A stretch of 64,000 nt of DNA, taken from NCBI RefSeq assembly GCF_027924965.1, contig NZ_AP027057.1, positions 1 to 64,000 of the forward strand. The letters are read 5' to 3'. The translations under genes were made by a program, and so were the position numbers. This document shows positions 46,525 to 54,941 of the stretch, in pieces; the stretch's first letter is position 1; the number at the start of each line of letters is the position of its first letter. This stretch comes from Limnohabitans sp. TEGF004 (GTDB lineage: Bacteria; Pseudomonadota; Gammaproteobacteria; Burkholderiales; Burkholderiaceae_C). The notes under the pieces are model-generated. The model searched no databases. It was not told the origin of the DNA and worked only from the letters and a program-made list of their open reading frames with translations.

Positions 46525-46738
46525 GCCCAACTACTTTATTACGACATGCAACAGAGTCAATCTCCGTGTCCTCACACCTAGTAGATGCAACTTCCCATTG
46601 AAGCTCTCGATGTAGCCGTTTTGCATGGGGCGTCCTGGTTGAATCAAGATATGCCTCACACCATGCGCCGTTGCCCAAGCCATAAAAGCTCGGCTCGTGA
46701 ACTCAGGGCCGTTGTCTGTTCGTACTGCTAGCGGTTAA
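46525..46738 (-). pseudogene. Relic of an IS3-family OrfB (integrase core)
   Basis: The minus strand reads PLAVRTDNGPEFTSRAFMAW, then AHGVRHILIQPGRPMQNGYIESFNGKL. It contains the second and third catalytic regions (DNGPEF and the Glu in NGYIESFNGK) of an IS3-type DDE transposase. A stop precedes the first motif and the sequence loses similarity after NGKL. Left over between guaD and the CRISPR locus. Confidence 0.8.
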
Positions 46739-46987
46739 GCAAGATCTGCTTCATCACAACTAACATCTGCGGTATCGAGACCATCCTGGTCGCCAGGATT
46801 AATAAAGATAGGTGACTCTTGGATTGCTCATCGGCAAATTGTGTGGTCTTCATATCCGTAATACGCCAGAATTAACGGACTTACTGCCTTGGTATGTATG
46901 GCTGGGACGTCTCGCCACCTTTTAAATTGCGCAACCAGGCTGCACTACGCACTCTAAAAGTGTGAATGCCGCTAATTTTGATCGCCT
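46739..46987. other. Spacer between the IS3 relic and the tracrRNA
   Basis: Probably further decayed transposase sequence; I can align none of it with confidence. Confidence 0.3.
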
Positions 46988-47087
46988 AAGACAAAAGGCC
47001 GCATATAGCGGCCTTTTCATTTGATGCATCTGGAAGAAATCTTCAGCTTGTTAGCGCCCAGAGCACATATCCCAATCTACTTCTACG
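46988..47087 (-). ncRNA. Predicted tracrRNA of the type II-C CRISPR system
   Basis: The minus strand between the IS3 relic and cas9 carries an anti-repeat: ATTGGGATATGTGCTCT at about 47056-47077 is identical to the plus-strand CRISPR repeat core and thus complementary to a crRNA read from the minus strand. Flanks match only partly (AGTCT, later GGGCGC for AGCCGG), as normal for tracrRNAs. After it come a short stem GAAGA-TTT-CTTC and a strong terminator. An extended -10 box (TGC-TATATT, 47093-47098 and upstream) would start the RNA near 47087. The RNA pairs with crRNA, is cut by RNase III and loads Cas9. Ends are predictions. Confidence 0.85.
46993..47017 (-). terminator. Terminator of the predicted tracrRNA
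   Basis: AAAAGGCCGC-ATATA-GCGGCCTTTT is a perfect 10-bp stem with T run in either direction. In the minus direction it ends the tracrRNA about 90-100 nt after its start. Confidence 0.85.
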
Positions 47088-47136
47088 AGACTAATATAGC
47101 ACAATAGAAAACATTAATTAATACAAGGACAAGAAT

Positions 47137-50100
47137 ATGAATGAAATGCACTACAGGCTAGCTCTGGACCTCGGTTCCACATCTCTTGGCTGGGCCATGG
47201 TCAGGCTCAATGCAGAAAACCAACCCTGCGCCATCATCAAAGCTGGTGTTCGCATTTTTAGCGACGGACGCAACCCAAAAGACGGTTCGTCACTTGCCGT
47301 GACACGGCGCGAAGCTCGTGCCATGCGCCGCCGCCGCGATAGATTGCTCAAGCGCAAAGCGCGCATGATGAAGACACTCATCACTCACGGTTTCTTTCCG
47401 CAAGACGAAGAAGATCGCAAACTATTGGAACGATCTGACCCATTCGCACTACGCGCCAAGGGTCTAGACCAGGCGCTCAGAGCTGACGAGTTCGCGCGAG
47501 CGCTCTTTCACATCAACCAAAGACGTGGCTTTAAAAGCAACCGCAAAATAGACAAAGAAGAAAACGACAGCGGCGCATTAAAAACTGCCATCAGCCAATT
47601 ACGGCAGGCAATGGAAGCAACACAATGCCGCACCGTGGGCGAATGGCTCAATATGCGTCATCAGTCAGGTCTATCGGTACGCGCACGCTATCGCCAACAC
47701 ATGGTGCACCGCGAAGACGGCAAAACCAAAACAGAAATGCGTTACGACCTCTACATTGATCGAGCCATGATTGAAAACGAGTTTGATGCACTATGGCAGA
47801 AGCAATCCGAACTCAACCCAAAGCTATTTAACGAAATTGCACGCGCTGAACTCAAAGACTGCTTGCTACATCAACGCCCACTCAAACCTGTCAAGCCTGG
47901 CCGATGCACGCTCATGTCCGAAGAGGAGCGTGCGCCGTTAGCTTTGCCTAGTCAACAACGTTTTCGGATTTACCAAGAAGTCAATAACCTGCGCTTGTTG
48001 AAAGAAGGGCTGAGTGAGCAAGCCCTCACGCTAGAGCAACGCAACCAAATCATTCAAGCACTTGAAGGCAATACGAAGCGAACATTCACACAGATCAAAA
48101 AACTCATTGGGTTTTCGGGTGGCTTTAACCTTGAAGATGAAGAACGCACAGAGCTCAAAGGCAACAGCACGAGTGCAATGCTAAGCAAGAAAGATTTGTT
48201 TGGTCCTGCATGGTTTGAGCTGAGTGAAGATCAACAAGACCGCATCGTGATGCAGCTTGTCAAAGAAGAAAACGAAGCCACTCTGGTGCGTTGGTTGCAA
48301 GAAAACACGGGCATCGACGAGGCCACAGCAGAACGCGTGGCAAACACCAACTTAGCAGAAGGCTACGGCAGCCTTTGCGCCAATGCACTGCAAAAAATAT
48401 TGCCTGCACTCAAAGCCGAGGTCATCACCTATGATAAAGCTGTGCTGGCTGCAGGCTTTGACCACCATAGCAACATCAGCCATGCCCGCACAGGCGAAAT
48501 ACTACCGAGCCTGCCCTACTACGGCGAATACTTGCAGCGCCATGTTGGCTTTGGAACAGGCAAGCCCGAAGACACGCCAGAGAAGCGTTACGGCAAGATT
48601 GCCAACCCCACCGTACACATTGGGCTGAATCAAATTCGCACGGTGGTGAACGCCTTGCTCAAACGCTACGGCCACCCTAGTGAAGTCATCATTGAGCTGG
48701 CCCGTGATTTGAAGCAAAGCCAAGAGCAACGCAAAAAAGAACAACAGCGCCAAGCAGCTAACCAAAAGCGCAACCAACGTATGCGCGAAGACATTACAGC
48801 ACTGCTACACATCAGCGCTGAACGTGTCAAAACTGCTGACCTTCAAAAAATGATTTTGTGGGAAGAGTTGAGTTTCAACGTGGCCGACCGACGCTGCCCC
48901 TACAGCGGTGTGCAAATTAGCGCGCAAATGCTGTTTAGCGACCAAGTGGAAATTGAGCACATCTTGCCTTTCTCAGCAACCTTGGATGACAGCCTAAGCA
49001 ACAAGACAGTGGCCATGCGTCAAGCCAACCGCATCAAAGGCAACCGCAACCCTTGGCAAGCCAAAGATGACTTTGCTAAACAAGGCTGGGCTACAGAAGA
49101 CATGCTGGCACGCGCAGAACTGATGCCAACAAACAAACGCTATCGCTTTAGCGAAACCGGCTACGCACAGTGGCTGCGTGATGACAAAGGCTTTTTAGCG
49201 CGCGCACTGAACGATACGCGCCACCTTAGCCGCGTGGCCAAGGAATACATGAGCCTTATCTGCCCTCAAGACACGCGTGCTGTGCCTGGCCAGTTGACCG
49301 CCATGCTGCGTGGCAAGTTTGGGCTGAACAACATACTTGGCCTAGATGGTGAGAAAAACCGCAATGACCACAGACACCACGCGGTAGATGCATGCGTCAT
49401 TGCCGTGACCGACCAAGGCATGCTGCAACGCTTTGCACAAGCAAGCGCCTGCGCACGCCAACAACAACTCGGCAAACTGGTAGACAACATGCCGATGCCT
49501 TGGCCTACCTACCGAGAGCATGTACAACGTGCCATCGAGCACATTTGGGTCAGTCATAAGCCTGATCATGGCCACGAGGGGGCCATGCACAACGACACAG
49601 CCTATGGTTTAGGTGCAAATGGCAAAGTACGCGTACACAAAATGGTGGATGGCGTTCGCACTTTGGAGGAAAGCTCACTCAAAGTCATTGCATTTAGTGA
49701 ACCCAAAGCATCAGCACGTCATGGCGTCTTACCCACTGGCGAAGCCAAACCCTACAAAGGCTACAAAGGCGACAGCAATTACTGCATTGAAATTGTGCGC
49801 AACGAAAAAGGTAAGTGGGAAGGAGAGGTTGTTTCTACCTTCGAGGCATATCAAATAGTTCGACAGCACGGCTTATCGAAACTACGTCATCCAACCCTAA
49901 GCATCAGAAATAAACCACTCGTCATGCGTTTATTGATTGATGACGTTGTGAAATTAAGCACACCAGACAAAAGCAACTATGTTGGACGCATCGCAACGAT
50001 CAGCGGAAATGGTCAAATATTTATGGCCCCACACAATGAGGCTAATGTAGATGCGCGAAATCGAAGCAAAGAGGATGTGTTTTCTTACATTTCGAAAATG

Positions 50101-50184
50101 GCCGGATCACTACAAAAAGCAACCGGCCGCCGCGTCAGCATCTCACCCATCGGCGAACTCAAAGACCCAGGCTTTCAAGGCTAA
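47137..50184 (+). CDS. cas9: Cas9 endonuclease, compact type II-C
   Basis: This is the RNA-guided double-strand DNA nuclease of the locus. Its 1015 residues place it with the short II-C group. RuvC-I has Asp11 in LALDLGSTSLGWAM. The Arg-rich bridge helix is TRREARAMRRRRDRLLKRKARM (about 55-76). RuvC-II has Glu520 in VIIELARDL. HNH has VEIEHILPFSATLDDSLSNK with His608. RuvC-III is DHRHHAVDACVIAV with His747/748 and Asp751. All catalytic positions are present, so it should be active. AAGGAC precedes the ATG. The C-terminal part holds the PAM-interacting domain; its PAM cannot be read off. cas1 follows after 2 bp. Confidence 0.97.
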   Translation: MNEMHYRLALDLGSTSLGWAMVRLNAENQPCAIIKAGVRIFSDGRNPKDGSSLAVTRREARAMRRRRDRLLKRKARMMKTLITHGFFPQDEEDRKLLERSDPFALRAKGLDQALRADEFARALFHINQRRGFKSNRKIDKEENDSGALKTAISQLRQAMEATQCRTVGEWLNMRHQSGLSVRARYRQHMVHREDGKTKTEMRYDLYIDRAMIENEFDALWQKQSELNPKLFNEIARAELKDCLLHQRPLKPVKPGRCTLMSEEERAPLALPSQQRFRIYQEVNNLRLLKEGLSEQALTLEQRNQIIQALEGNTKRTFTQIKKLIGFSGGFNLEDEERTELKGNSTSAMLSKKDLFGPAWFELSEDQQDRIVMQLVKEENEATLVRWLQENTGIDEATAERVANTNLAEGYGSLCANALQKILPALKAEVITYDKAVLAAGFDHHSNISHARTGEILPSLPYYGEYLQRHVGFGTGKPEDTPEKRYGKIANPTVHIGLNQIRTVVNALLKRYGHPSEVIIELARDLKQSQEQRKKEQQRQAANQKRNQRMREDITALLHISAERVKTADLQKMILWEELSFNVADRRCPYSGVQISAQMLFSDQVEIEHILPFSATLDDSLSNKTVAMRQANRIKGNRNPWQAKDDFAKQGWATEDMLARAELMPTNKRYRFSETGYAQWLRDDKGFLARALNDTRHLSRVAKEYMSLICPQDTRAVPGQLTAMLRGKFGLNNILGLDGEKNRNDHRHHAVDACVIAVTDQGMLQRFAQASACARQQQLGKLVDNMPMPWPTYREHVQRAIEHIWVSHKPDHGHEGAMHNDTAYGLGANGKVRVHKMVDGVRTLEESSLKVIAFSEPKASARHGVLPTGEAKPYKGYKGDSNYCIEIVRNEKGKWEGEVVSTFEAYQIVRQHGLSKLRHPTLSIRNKPLVMRLLIDDVVKLSTPDKSNYVGRIATISGNGQIFMAPHNEANVDARNRSKEDVFSYISKMAGSLQKATGRRVSISPIGELKDPGFQG

Positions 50185-50186
50185 GC

Positions 50187-51113
50187 ATGCAAGGCCGCAT
50201 CGTTGAAGTTGCCGATGACCGCAGACACCTGTCGGTCTATCGCGGCTTCATGCTGGTGCACAGCACAGGTGATGACCGCCAAGAGATAGGCCGCGTAGCA
50301 CTGGACGACATGGCAGCGCTGATAGCCAGCGCGCACGGCATCAGCTACACCAACAACTTGCTGGTAGCACTGGCCGAACGAGGTGTGCCTTTTGTACTGT
50401 GCGCGGCTAATCACAAACCTGTTGGCATGTTGTGGCCTTTAGATGGCCACCACCTTCAAGCCCACCGGTTTGATGGACAAATTGCCTGCACATTGCCTAC
50501 TAAAAAGCGTTTGTGGGCTAGCCTTGTCAAGGCCAAACTGTTGCAACAAGCAGCGTTACTAGAAGCCACGGGCGTAGCTGCTGCGCCTTTAAAAAAATTG
50601 GCAAAAAACGTACGCAGTGGTGATCCTGAAAACTTTGAGGCCCAAGGCGCACGCAAATATTGGGGTCTACTATTTGGTACTTTGTTTAGGCGCGATCAAG
50701 AAGCTGACGGGCTCAATGCCCTGCTGAACTATGGCTACACCGTGCTGCGCGCCGCTACGGCCCGTGCAGTAGTGGCCGCAGGTTTGCACCCAAGCATTGG
50801 GCTGCACCATAGCCATGACAACAATGCCATGCGATTGGTGGATGACTTGATGGAGCCATTTAGGCCTGTAGTCGATTGGACCGTTTGGCAACTGCAACAT
50901 AACCAACCATGTCACATCAACCCAGAGACTAAACGTGCCTTGATCAAAAGCCTATACCTTGACCTTGCCACGCCTACGGGCAATACACCTGTACTGGTGG
51001 CTATACAAAAACTGGCTACATCTTTTGCGCAAGTGCTGACCAACGAGCGCACGGTACTTGACCTGCCACACCCATGTGTGCCCGCAGCACATGTGCAGGA
51101 CATGCGCGATTAA
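50187..51113 (+). CDS. cas1: Cas1 integrase, type II
   Basis: This is the catalytic subunit of the spacer-integration complex, 308 residues, type II branch. It starts VEVADDRRHLSVYRGFMLVHS and contains the ALDDMAALIASAHGISYTNNLLVALAERG fold core. The metal site residues appear as Glu in DPENFEAQGARKYW (about 148), His in GLHPSIGLHHSHDNNAMRLVDDLMEPFRP (about 207) and Asp in the same block (about 219). It lies 2 bp after cas9 and 8 bp before cas2, in one operon. Adaptation of II-C systems also uses Cas9. Confidence 0.96.
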   Translation: MQGRIVEVADDRRHLSVYRGFMLVHSTGDDRQEIGRVALDDMAALIASAHGISYTNNLLVALAERGVPFVLCAANHKPVGMLWPLDGHHLQAHRFDGQIACTLPTKKRLWASLVKAKLLQQAALLEATGVAAAPLKKLAKNVRSGDPENFEAQGARKYWGLLFGTLFRRDQEADGLNALLNYGYTVLRAATARAVVAAGLHPSIGLHHSHDNNAMRLVDDLMEPFRPVVDWTVWQLQHNQPCHINPETKRALIKSLYLDLATPTGNTPVLVAIQKLATSFAQVLTNERTVLDLPHPCVPAAHVQDMRD

Positions 51114-51121
51114 TTCACAAC

Positions 51122-51448
51122 ATGCTGAGCGGATATCGACTGATGTGGATGCTGGTGATGTTTGATTTACCCGTGATGACCAAGCCTGAACGCAAAGCAG
51201 CCAATGAATTCCGACTCAATTTGTTAGACATGGGTTTTCTGCGCAGCCAGCTGAGTGTTTACATGCGCTTTTGCACTAGCCACACGCAAGTGCAAACCTA
51301 TTGCCAACGTGTAGAACAAGCGCTGCCGCTAGGAGGACAAGTGAACATCTTGCAAATGACCGATAAACAGTACGAACGAATCATTAGCTTTCAAGGTCGC
51401 AAAGCCATGCCCGCGAAAAAGACGCCAGATCAGTTTGATTTGTTTTGA
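51122..51448 (+). CDS. cas2: Cas2 protein
   Basis: This is the structural partner of Cas1 in spacer acquisition, 108 residues. The ATG at 51122 starts MLSGYRLMWMLVMFDLPVMTKPERKAANEFRLNLLDMGF, where the first strand with the conserved Asp (MFDLP) is typical. QLSVYMRFCTSHTQV and VNILQMTDKQYERIISFQG follow. A longer frame from 51074 overlaps cas1 and lacks support. No csn2 or cas4 follows, which confirms subtype II-C. Confidence 0.95.
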   Translation: MLSGYRLMWMLVMFDLPVMTKPERKAANEFRLNLLDMGFLRSQLSVYMRFCTSHTQVQTYCQRVEQALPLGGQVNILQMTDKQYERIISFQGRKAMPAKKTPDQFDLF

Positions 51449-51470
51449 ATCAGCTGGTTTTCTTGAACGC

Positions 51471-51510
51471 CAAAAAGCAAATAACCCTTGTAAAACAAGA
51501 GGTTATTTGC
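51471..51510 (-). terminator. Terminator at the end of the CRISPR array, minus strand
   Basis: GCAAATAACC...GGTTATTTGC at 51477-51510 is a 15-bp stem with one bulge and a three-base loop. On the minus strand it is followed by TTTTTGG. It stands 6 bp from the last repeat in the crRNA direction, so it ends the pre-crRNA and stops antisense transcription into cas2. It confirms the array orientation given by the tracrRNA. Confidence 0.85.
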
Positions 51511-51516
51511 TGGAAC

Positions 51517-53401
51517 AGTCTAGACGATTGGGATATGTGCTCTAGCCGGAACTTGCGAATCATCGCTAGTGTGAGTGGCCGTAGTCTAGACGATTGGGAT
51601 ATGTGCTCTAGCCGGAACAGAATGCGTTGATGACCACGCCGCGTTTTTAGTCTAGACGATTGGGATATGTGCTCTAGCCGGAACCAGCTCGACATGTTCT
51701 ATGACATGTTCACCAGTCTAGACGATTGGGATATGTGCTCTAGCCGGAACCTGATAAAGCTACTAAACGAAAAAGTTGTGAGTCTAGACGATTGGGATAT
51801 GTGCTCTAGCCGGAACCTTAGCGGTCGTCAAAACAACACTGTGGTGAGTCTAGACGATTGGGATATGTGCTCTAGCCGGAACTCACTGGAGTTTCTTAAA
51901 TGAAAGGCCGCGAGTCTAGACGATTGGGATATGTGCTCTAGCCGGAACTAGCCATGTCCGCAGGGATTTTGGGCTTCGAGTCTAGACGATTGGGATATGT
52001 GCTCTAGCCGGAACTCAATTGCTGGGTTAACACAGGCGTTGGCCAGTCTAGACGATTGGGATATGTGCTCTAGCCGGAACTACGTCAAAGAACTCATTCA
52101 GGACATGAGTAGTCTAGACGATTGGGATATGTGCTCTAGCCGGAACCTGTCTGACGTGCCTCACAAATCCACGCGCAGTCTAGACGATTGGGATATGTGC
52201 TCTAGCCGGAACTTGAACGAGTTGTACTCGCGCGTACCAACGAGTCTAGACGATTGGGATATGTGCTCTAGCCGGAACTGCCAATCAAATTCGCGCATGG
52301 CCTCATCGAGTCTAGACGATTGGGATATGTGCTCTAGCCGGAACGAAAGCTCATAGACTCCCCCGGCTACTGCGAGTCTAGACGATTGGGATATGTGCTC
52401 TAGCCGGAACTGCAAATTATTCGTCCTAAAAAGAGGGATGAGTCTAGACGATTGGGATATGTGCTCTAGCCGGAACTAGTCGCGGCGGATTTCATTGCTT
52501 AGGTCAAGTCTAGACGATTGGGATATGTGCTCTAGCCGGAACAGGAGGAAGAGCGAGCATCAATTGTCGATGAGTCTAGACGATTGGGATATGTGCTCTA
52601 GCCGGAACTCCAAGAGCGCATTGCTGTGATGGTTAAAGAAGTCTAGACGATTGGGATATGTGCTCTAGCCGGAACCTTGGCCTCAAGTTGGTCATTGACT
52701 ACGACAGTCTAGACGATTGGGATATGTGCTCTAGCCGGAACGCCAGCTTCTTAGCAGTCAATTGCACACCGAGTCTAGACGATTGGGATATGTGCTCTAG
52801 CCGGAACTCGGTCTACGGCTGCATGCTTGCGTGAATTAGTCTAGACGATTGGGATATGTGCTCTAGCCGGAACGCGCAATCCAGGCGATAAGAAGCGCGA
52901 GGGAGTCTAGACGATTGGGATATGTGCTCTAGCCGGAACTCAGTCTCCACACATCCGAGAAGCTGCTTCAGTCTAGACGATTGGGATATGTGCTCTAGCC
53001 GGAACAGGGGCTCCGCGTTTACCTGAGCCAAAAGCAGTCTAGACGATTGGGATATGTGCTCTAGCCGGAACAATTGACTTGGTCGGCGTTTTTCCAATGT
53101 AAGTCTAGACGATTGGGATATGTGCTCTAGCCGGAACTTGGTATATGTCGCCCATGCTCTCCACGCTAGTCTAGACGATTGGGATATGTGCTCTAGCCGG
53201 AACAGAGGCCCCGCGTTTACCTGAGCCAAAAGCAGTCTAGACGATTGGGATATGTGCTCTAGCCGGAACTGGTACTTGCTTGGGTTGTCATGCCAGAGAA
53301 GTCTAGACGATTGGGATATGTGCTCTAGCCGGAACTTGACAGTCGCACAAGAGCGTCAGGCTATTAGTCTAGACGATTGGGATATGTGCTCTAGCCGGAA
53401 C
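51517..53401 (-). CRISPR. CRISPR array, 29 repeats of 36 bp, 28 spacers plus one open-ended spacer
   Basis: Twenty-nine repeats of 36 bp start every 66 bp from 51517 (one spacer, before 52640, is 31 bp, all others 30). The repeat reads AGTCTAGACGATTGGGAT at its plus-strand left end and CTCTAGCCGGAAC at its right end. I saw no variation among the 29 copies. The crRNA is the minus strand, starting GTTCCGGC, since the tracrRNA anti-repeat is complementary to it. The unit after the last repeat (53402-53431) is a normal 30-bp spacer but has no repeat behind it. Spacers 53006-53035 and 53204-53233 are nearly identical. Repeat 3' ends (TAGACT) only loosely resemble the repeat-internal promoters known from Neisseria. 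Confidence 0.97.
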
Positions 53402-53438
53402 CGCCAAGCGAAAACCTACGAAGATTTCAGCCGATCTA

Positions 53439-53464
53439 CCTAAGATAATCTGAATTATCTTAGG
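53439..53464. repeat. Perfect 11-bp hairpin at the array/mazEF junction
   Basis: CCTAAGATAAT-CTGA-ATTATCTTAGG begins 8 bp after the last spacer. There is no T run on either side. It could be a weak terminator for mazF or the end of an inserted segment. Confidence 0.6.
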
Positions 53465-53517
53465 CTCAAATTTCAGCACCAATTCGGCTCTTCGCCGCTA
53501 ATCTTGAGGCCTCCTTT

Positions 53518-53844
53518 TTATCTCGGCAAGCCGAGATGCACCTTGATTGCGTCTTCGACGGCCAGCAGATCGGCCTTTACCAGGCTTCCCAATTGGTTTT
53601 TTAGCCTGGCTTTGTCTGCTGCCATGATTTGGTCCGCCATGGCTTTGCTGGCTTGCCCTGCAATGGCCACAACAGCTTCGCCTGGGTAGGTCTTGCCTGT
53701 GTTGCTTGTCAGTGGCACCACCACCACTCTGGCCAGGTTTCGATTTGCGGCATCGTTGCTGACGATGACCGCTGGGCGGGTCTTCTTGATTTCCGTGCCC
53801 ACCGATGGATCAAACTCAACCCACCAGACTTCACCGCGCTTCAT
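53518..53844 (-). CDS. mazF: MazF/PemK-type endoribonuclease toxin
   Basis: This is a sequence-specific mRNA interferase of 108 residues. I start it at the ATG at 53844, giving MKRGEVWWVEFDPSVGTEIKKTRPAVIVSND, the diagnostic MazF beginning. The active-site Arg is in KKTRPAV. VVVVPLTSNTGKTYPGEAVV and then ADQIMAADKARLKNQLGSL include the conserved Thr and the dimer parts. It overlaps the antitoxin by 14 bp. The pair lies between the array and a stray repeat and reads in the same direction as the crRNAs. Confidence 0.93.
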   Translation of the reverse strand: MKRGEVWWVEFDPSVGTEIKKTRPAVIVSNDAANRNLARVVVVPLTSNTGKTYPGEAVVAIAGQASKAMADQIMAADKARLKNQLGSLVKADLLAVEDAIKVHLGLPR

Positions 53845-54061
53845 TGGCCATGTCCTTAGCGAGCGCGTTGGTCCATTCCATAGCTTCGGCTTCACGGGCC
53901 TGGTCTTGGGCCATGGCCTTGTATCCGTCATCCAGTGACTTGCCCAGGACGTGAGGGCGCAACAAGTCTTCGATGAATTGGCTCATCTTCCGCTTGCCAA
54001 TGGTGCGCCACAGCCCTTCGTAGACCGCCTCATCCAGCGTGATCGTCATCTTCTTGTGCAT
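53831..54061 (-). CDS. MazF-partner antitoxin
   Basis: This is a 76-residue antitoxin: MTITLDEAVYEGLWRTIGKRKMSQFIEDLLRPHVL is a ribbon-helix-helix-like DNA-binding part, and the acidic tail (AMAQDQAREAEAMEWTNALAKDMANEA) would cover the toxin. GGAGCAAT precedes its ATG. It belongs to the non-AbrB antitoxins found with PemK/MazF toxins. The pair is probably self-repressing through the palindrome upstream. Confidence 0.85.
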   Translation of the reverse strand: MHKKMTITLDEAVYEGLWRTIGKRKMSQFIEDLLRPHVLGKSLDDGYKAMAQDQAREAEAMEWTNALAKDMANEAR

Positions 54062-54078
54062 TATTGCTCCTTGAATAC

Positions 54079-54091
54079 GTTATACGTATAC
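54079..54091. promoter_or_regulatory. Near-palindromic operator upstream of the mazEF-like pair
   Basis: GTTATACGTATAC differs from its reverse complement at two of 13 positions. It sits 18 bp before the antitoxin start, where an autoregulated promoter is expected. Confidence 0.5.
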
Positions 54092-54203
54092 ATTGTAGGC
54101 TCAGATGCCCAAAAAAAGCAAGCCTATATCACTGCGCTCGCTTCCAAGAGCCTCAGCGGGTTAGACGTGCTTTAAATTCCGTTATCTACAGCGATCCCTA
54201 ATT

Positions 54204-54239
54204 AGTCTAGAAGATTGGGATATGTGCTCTAGCCGGAAC
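54204..54239 (-). CRISPR. Isolated degenerate CRISPR repeat
   Basis: This single copy of the 36-bp repeat matches the array repeat except for one C-to-A change at its ninth plus-strand base. It stands 802 bp from the end of the main array, with the mazEF-like pair between. Its right end lies inside the 3' end of the response-regulator gene and provides that gene's codons CGT TCC GGC TAG (the CG comes partly from outside). It marks the former edge of the array. Confidence 0.95.
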
Positions 54240-54870
54240 GTAGGGGGCAAAGTGGACGCTGATTGATTTTCTGAAGGATTAGGACCGCGTCAAGAAAACC
54301 ACGTAGCCATTCCATGTCGACAGGTTTTCTCATATATTGAACACCGTCAGGGAGACCACCTTCTGCGATAACTTCATCGTGGCTTAAGCCGCTCATTGCG
54401 ACAACCGCTATGTCTCGATAAAGTCCGTGCTTACTCAGTGACTTCAGAAATTCGAAGCCATTCATATGAGGCATCCGTAAATCTGTGAGTATGACGTGCG
54501 GCTTCCAGCTTGTTAAATCTAGCAATGCATCTACGGCTGACTCGTAAAGAAGTGCATCGACTACCATACCCCATTGTTCAAATGAGGCCTTAAGCATCAA
54601 CCGAGTTGTTTCGTCGTCATCAATGATGAGTATGCGCATCATGCCGCGATGGGGATTCATAGATGACGTTGAGGGTAAGTTGTGTTGGAGTTGGTATTTA
54701 CGAATTGATGCTAGGGAGATTCGTCGATGACCGCCTTGTGTTTTCCAAGCGACCAGCTCATTCTTCTCTACGAGTGCCTGAACAGTCCCGACGGACAAGT
54801 CGAGTAGATTAGAAGCATAACTTGTACCGCAATAGTCGTCATGTGATTCACTTAGCGAATGTTCTTTCAT
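54229..54870 (-). CDS. Response regulator with N-terminal excisionase-type DNA-binding domain
   Basis: This is a 213-residue regulator with an uncommon order: a MerR/excisionase-type helix-turn-helix first (about 15-62: YASNLLDLSVGTVQALVEKNELVAWKTQGGHRRISLASIRKY), then a receiver domain (about 78-200). In the receiver the acidic cluster is IIDDDETTR (84-86), the phosphoacceptor is Asp130 in VILTDLRMPHMNG, and the conserved Lys is in YMRKPVDMEW. The C-terminal end LCPLRSG and the TAG stop come from the stray CRISPR repeat, so the original C-terminus has changed. The hybrid kinase at 56.5 kb is a possible partner. Confidence 0.9.
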   Translation of the reverse strand: MKEHSLSESHDDYCGTSYASNLLDLSVGTVQALVEKNELVAWKTQGGHRRISLASIRKYQLQHNLPSTSSMNPHRGMMRILIIDDDETTRLMLKASFEQWGMVVDALLYESAVDALLDLTSWKPHVILTDLRMPHMNGFEFLKSLSKHGLYRDIAVVAMSGLSHDEVIAEGGLPDGVQYMRKPVDMEWLRGFLDAVLILQKINQRPLCPLRSG

Positions 54871-54941
54871 ATGCTTTCTTTGAAGTATGGACTGCCAATA
54901 TTGTATTCTTAACCCATAGATTTATGAGTCATTTATGGCTA

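Noticed and set aside
51445..53443. Open frames through the array that repeat a short peptide around LDDWDMCSSRN or FRLEHISQSSRL
   Set aside because: They are translations of the CRISPR repeats with a period of 66 bp, a multiple of three, which keeps frames open. There is no start with ribosome-binding site.
53831..54239. A CreTA-type system (toxin repressed by a CRISPR-like guide)
   Set aside because: Known CreTA use RNA antitoxins with type I effectors. Here the antitoxin is a protein with ribbon-helix-helix, and the stray repeat is not joined to a separate guide that matches the toxin promoter.
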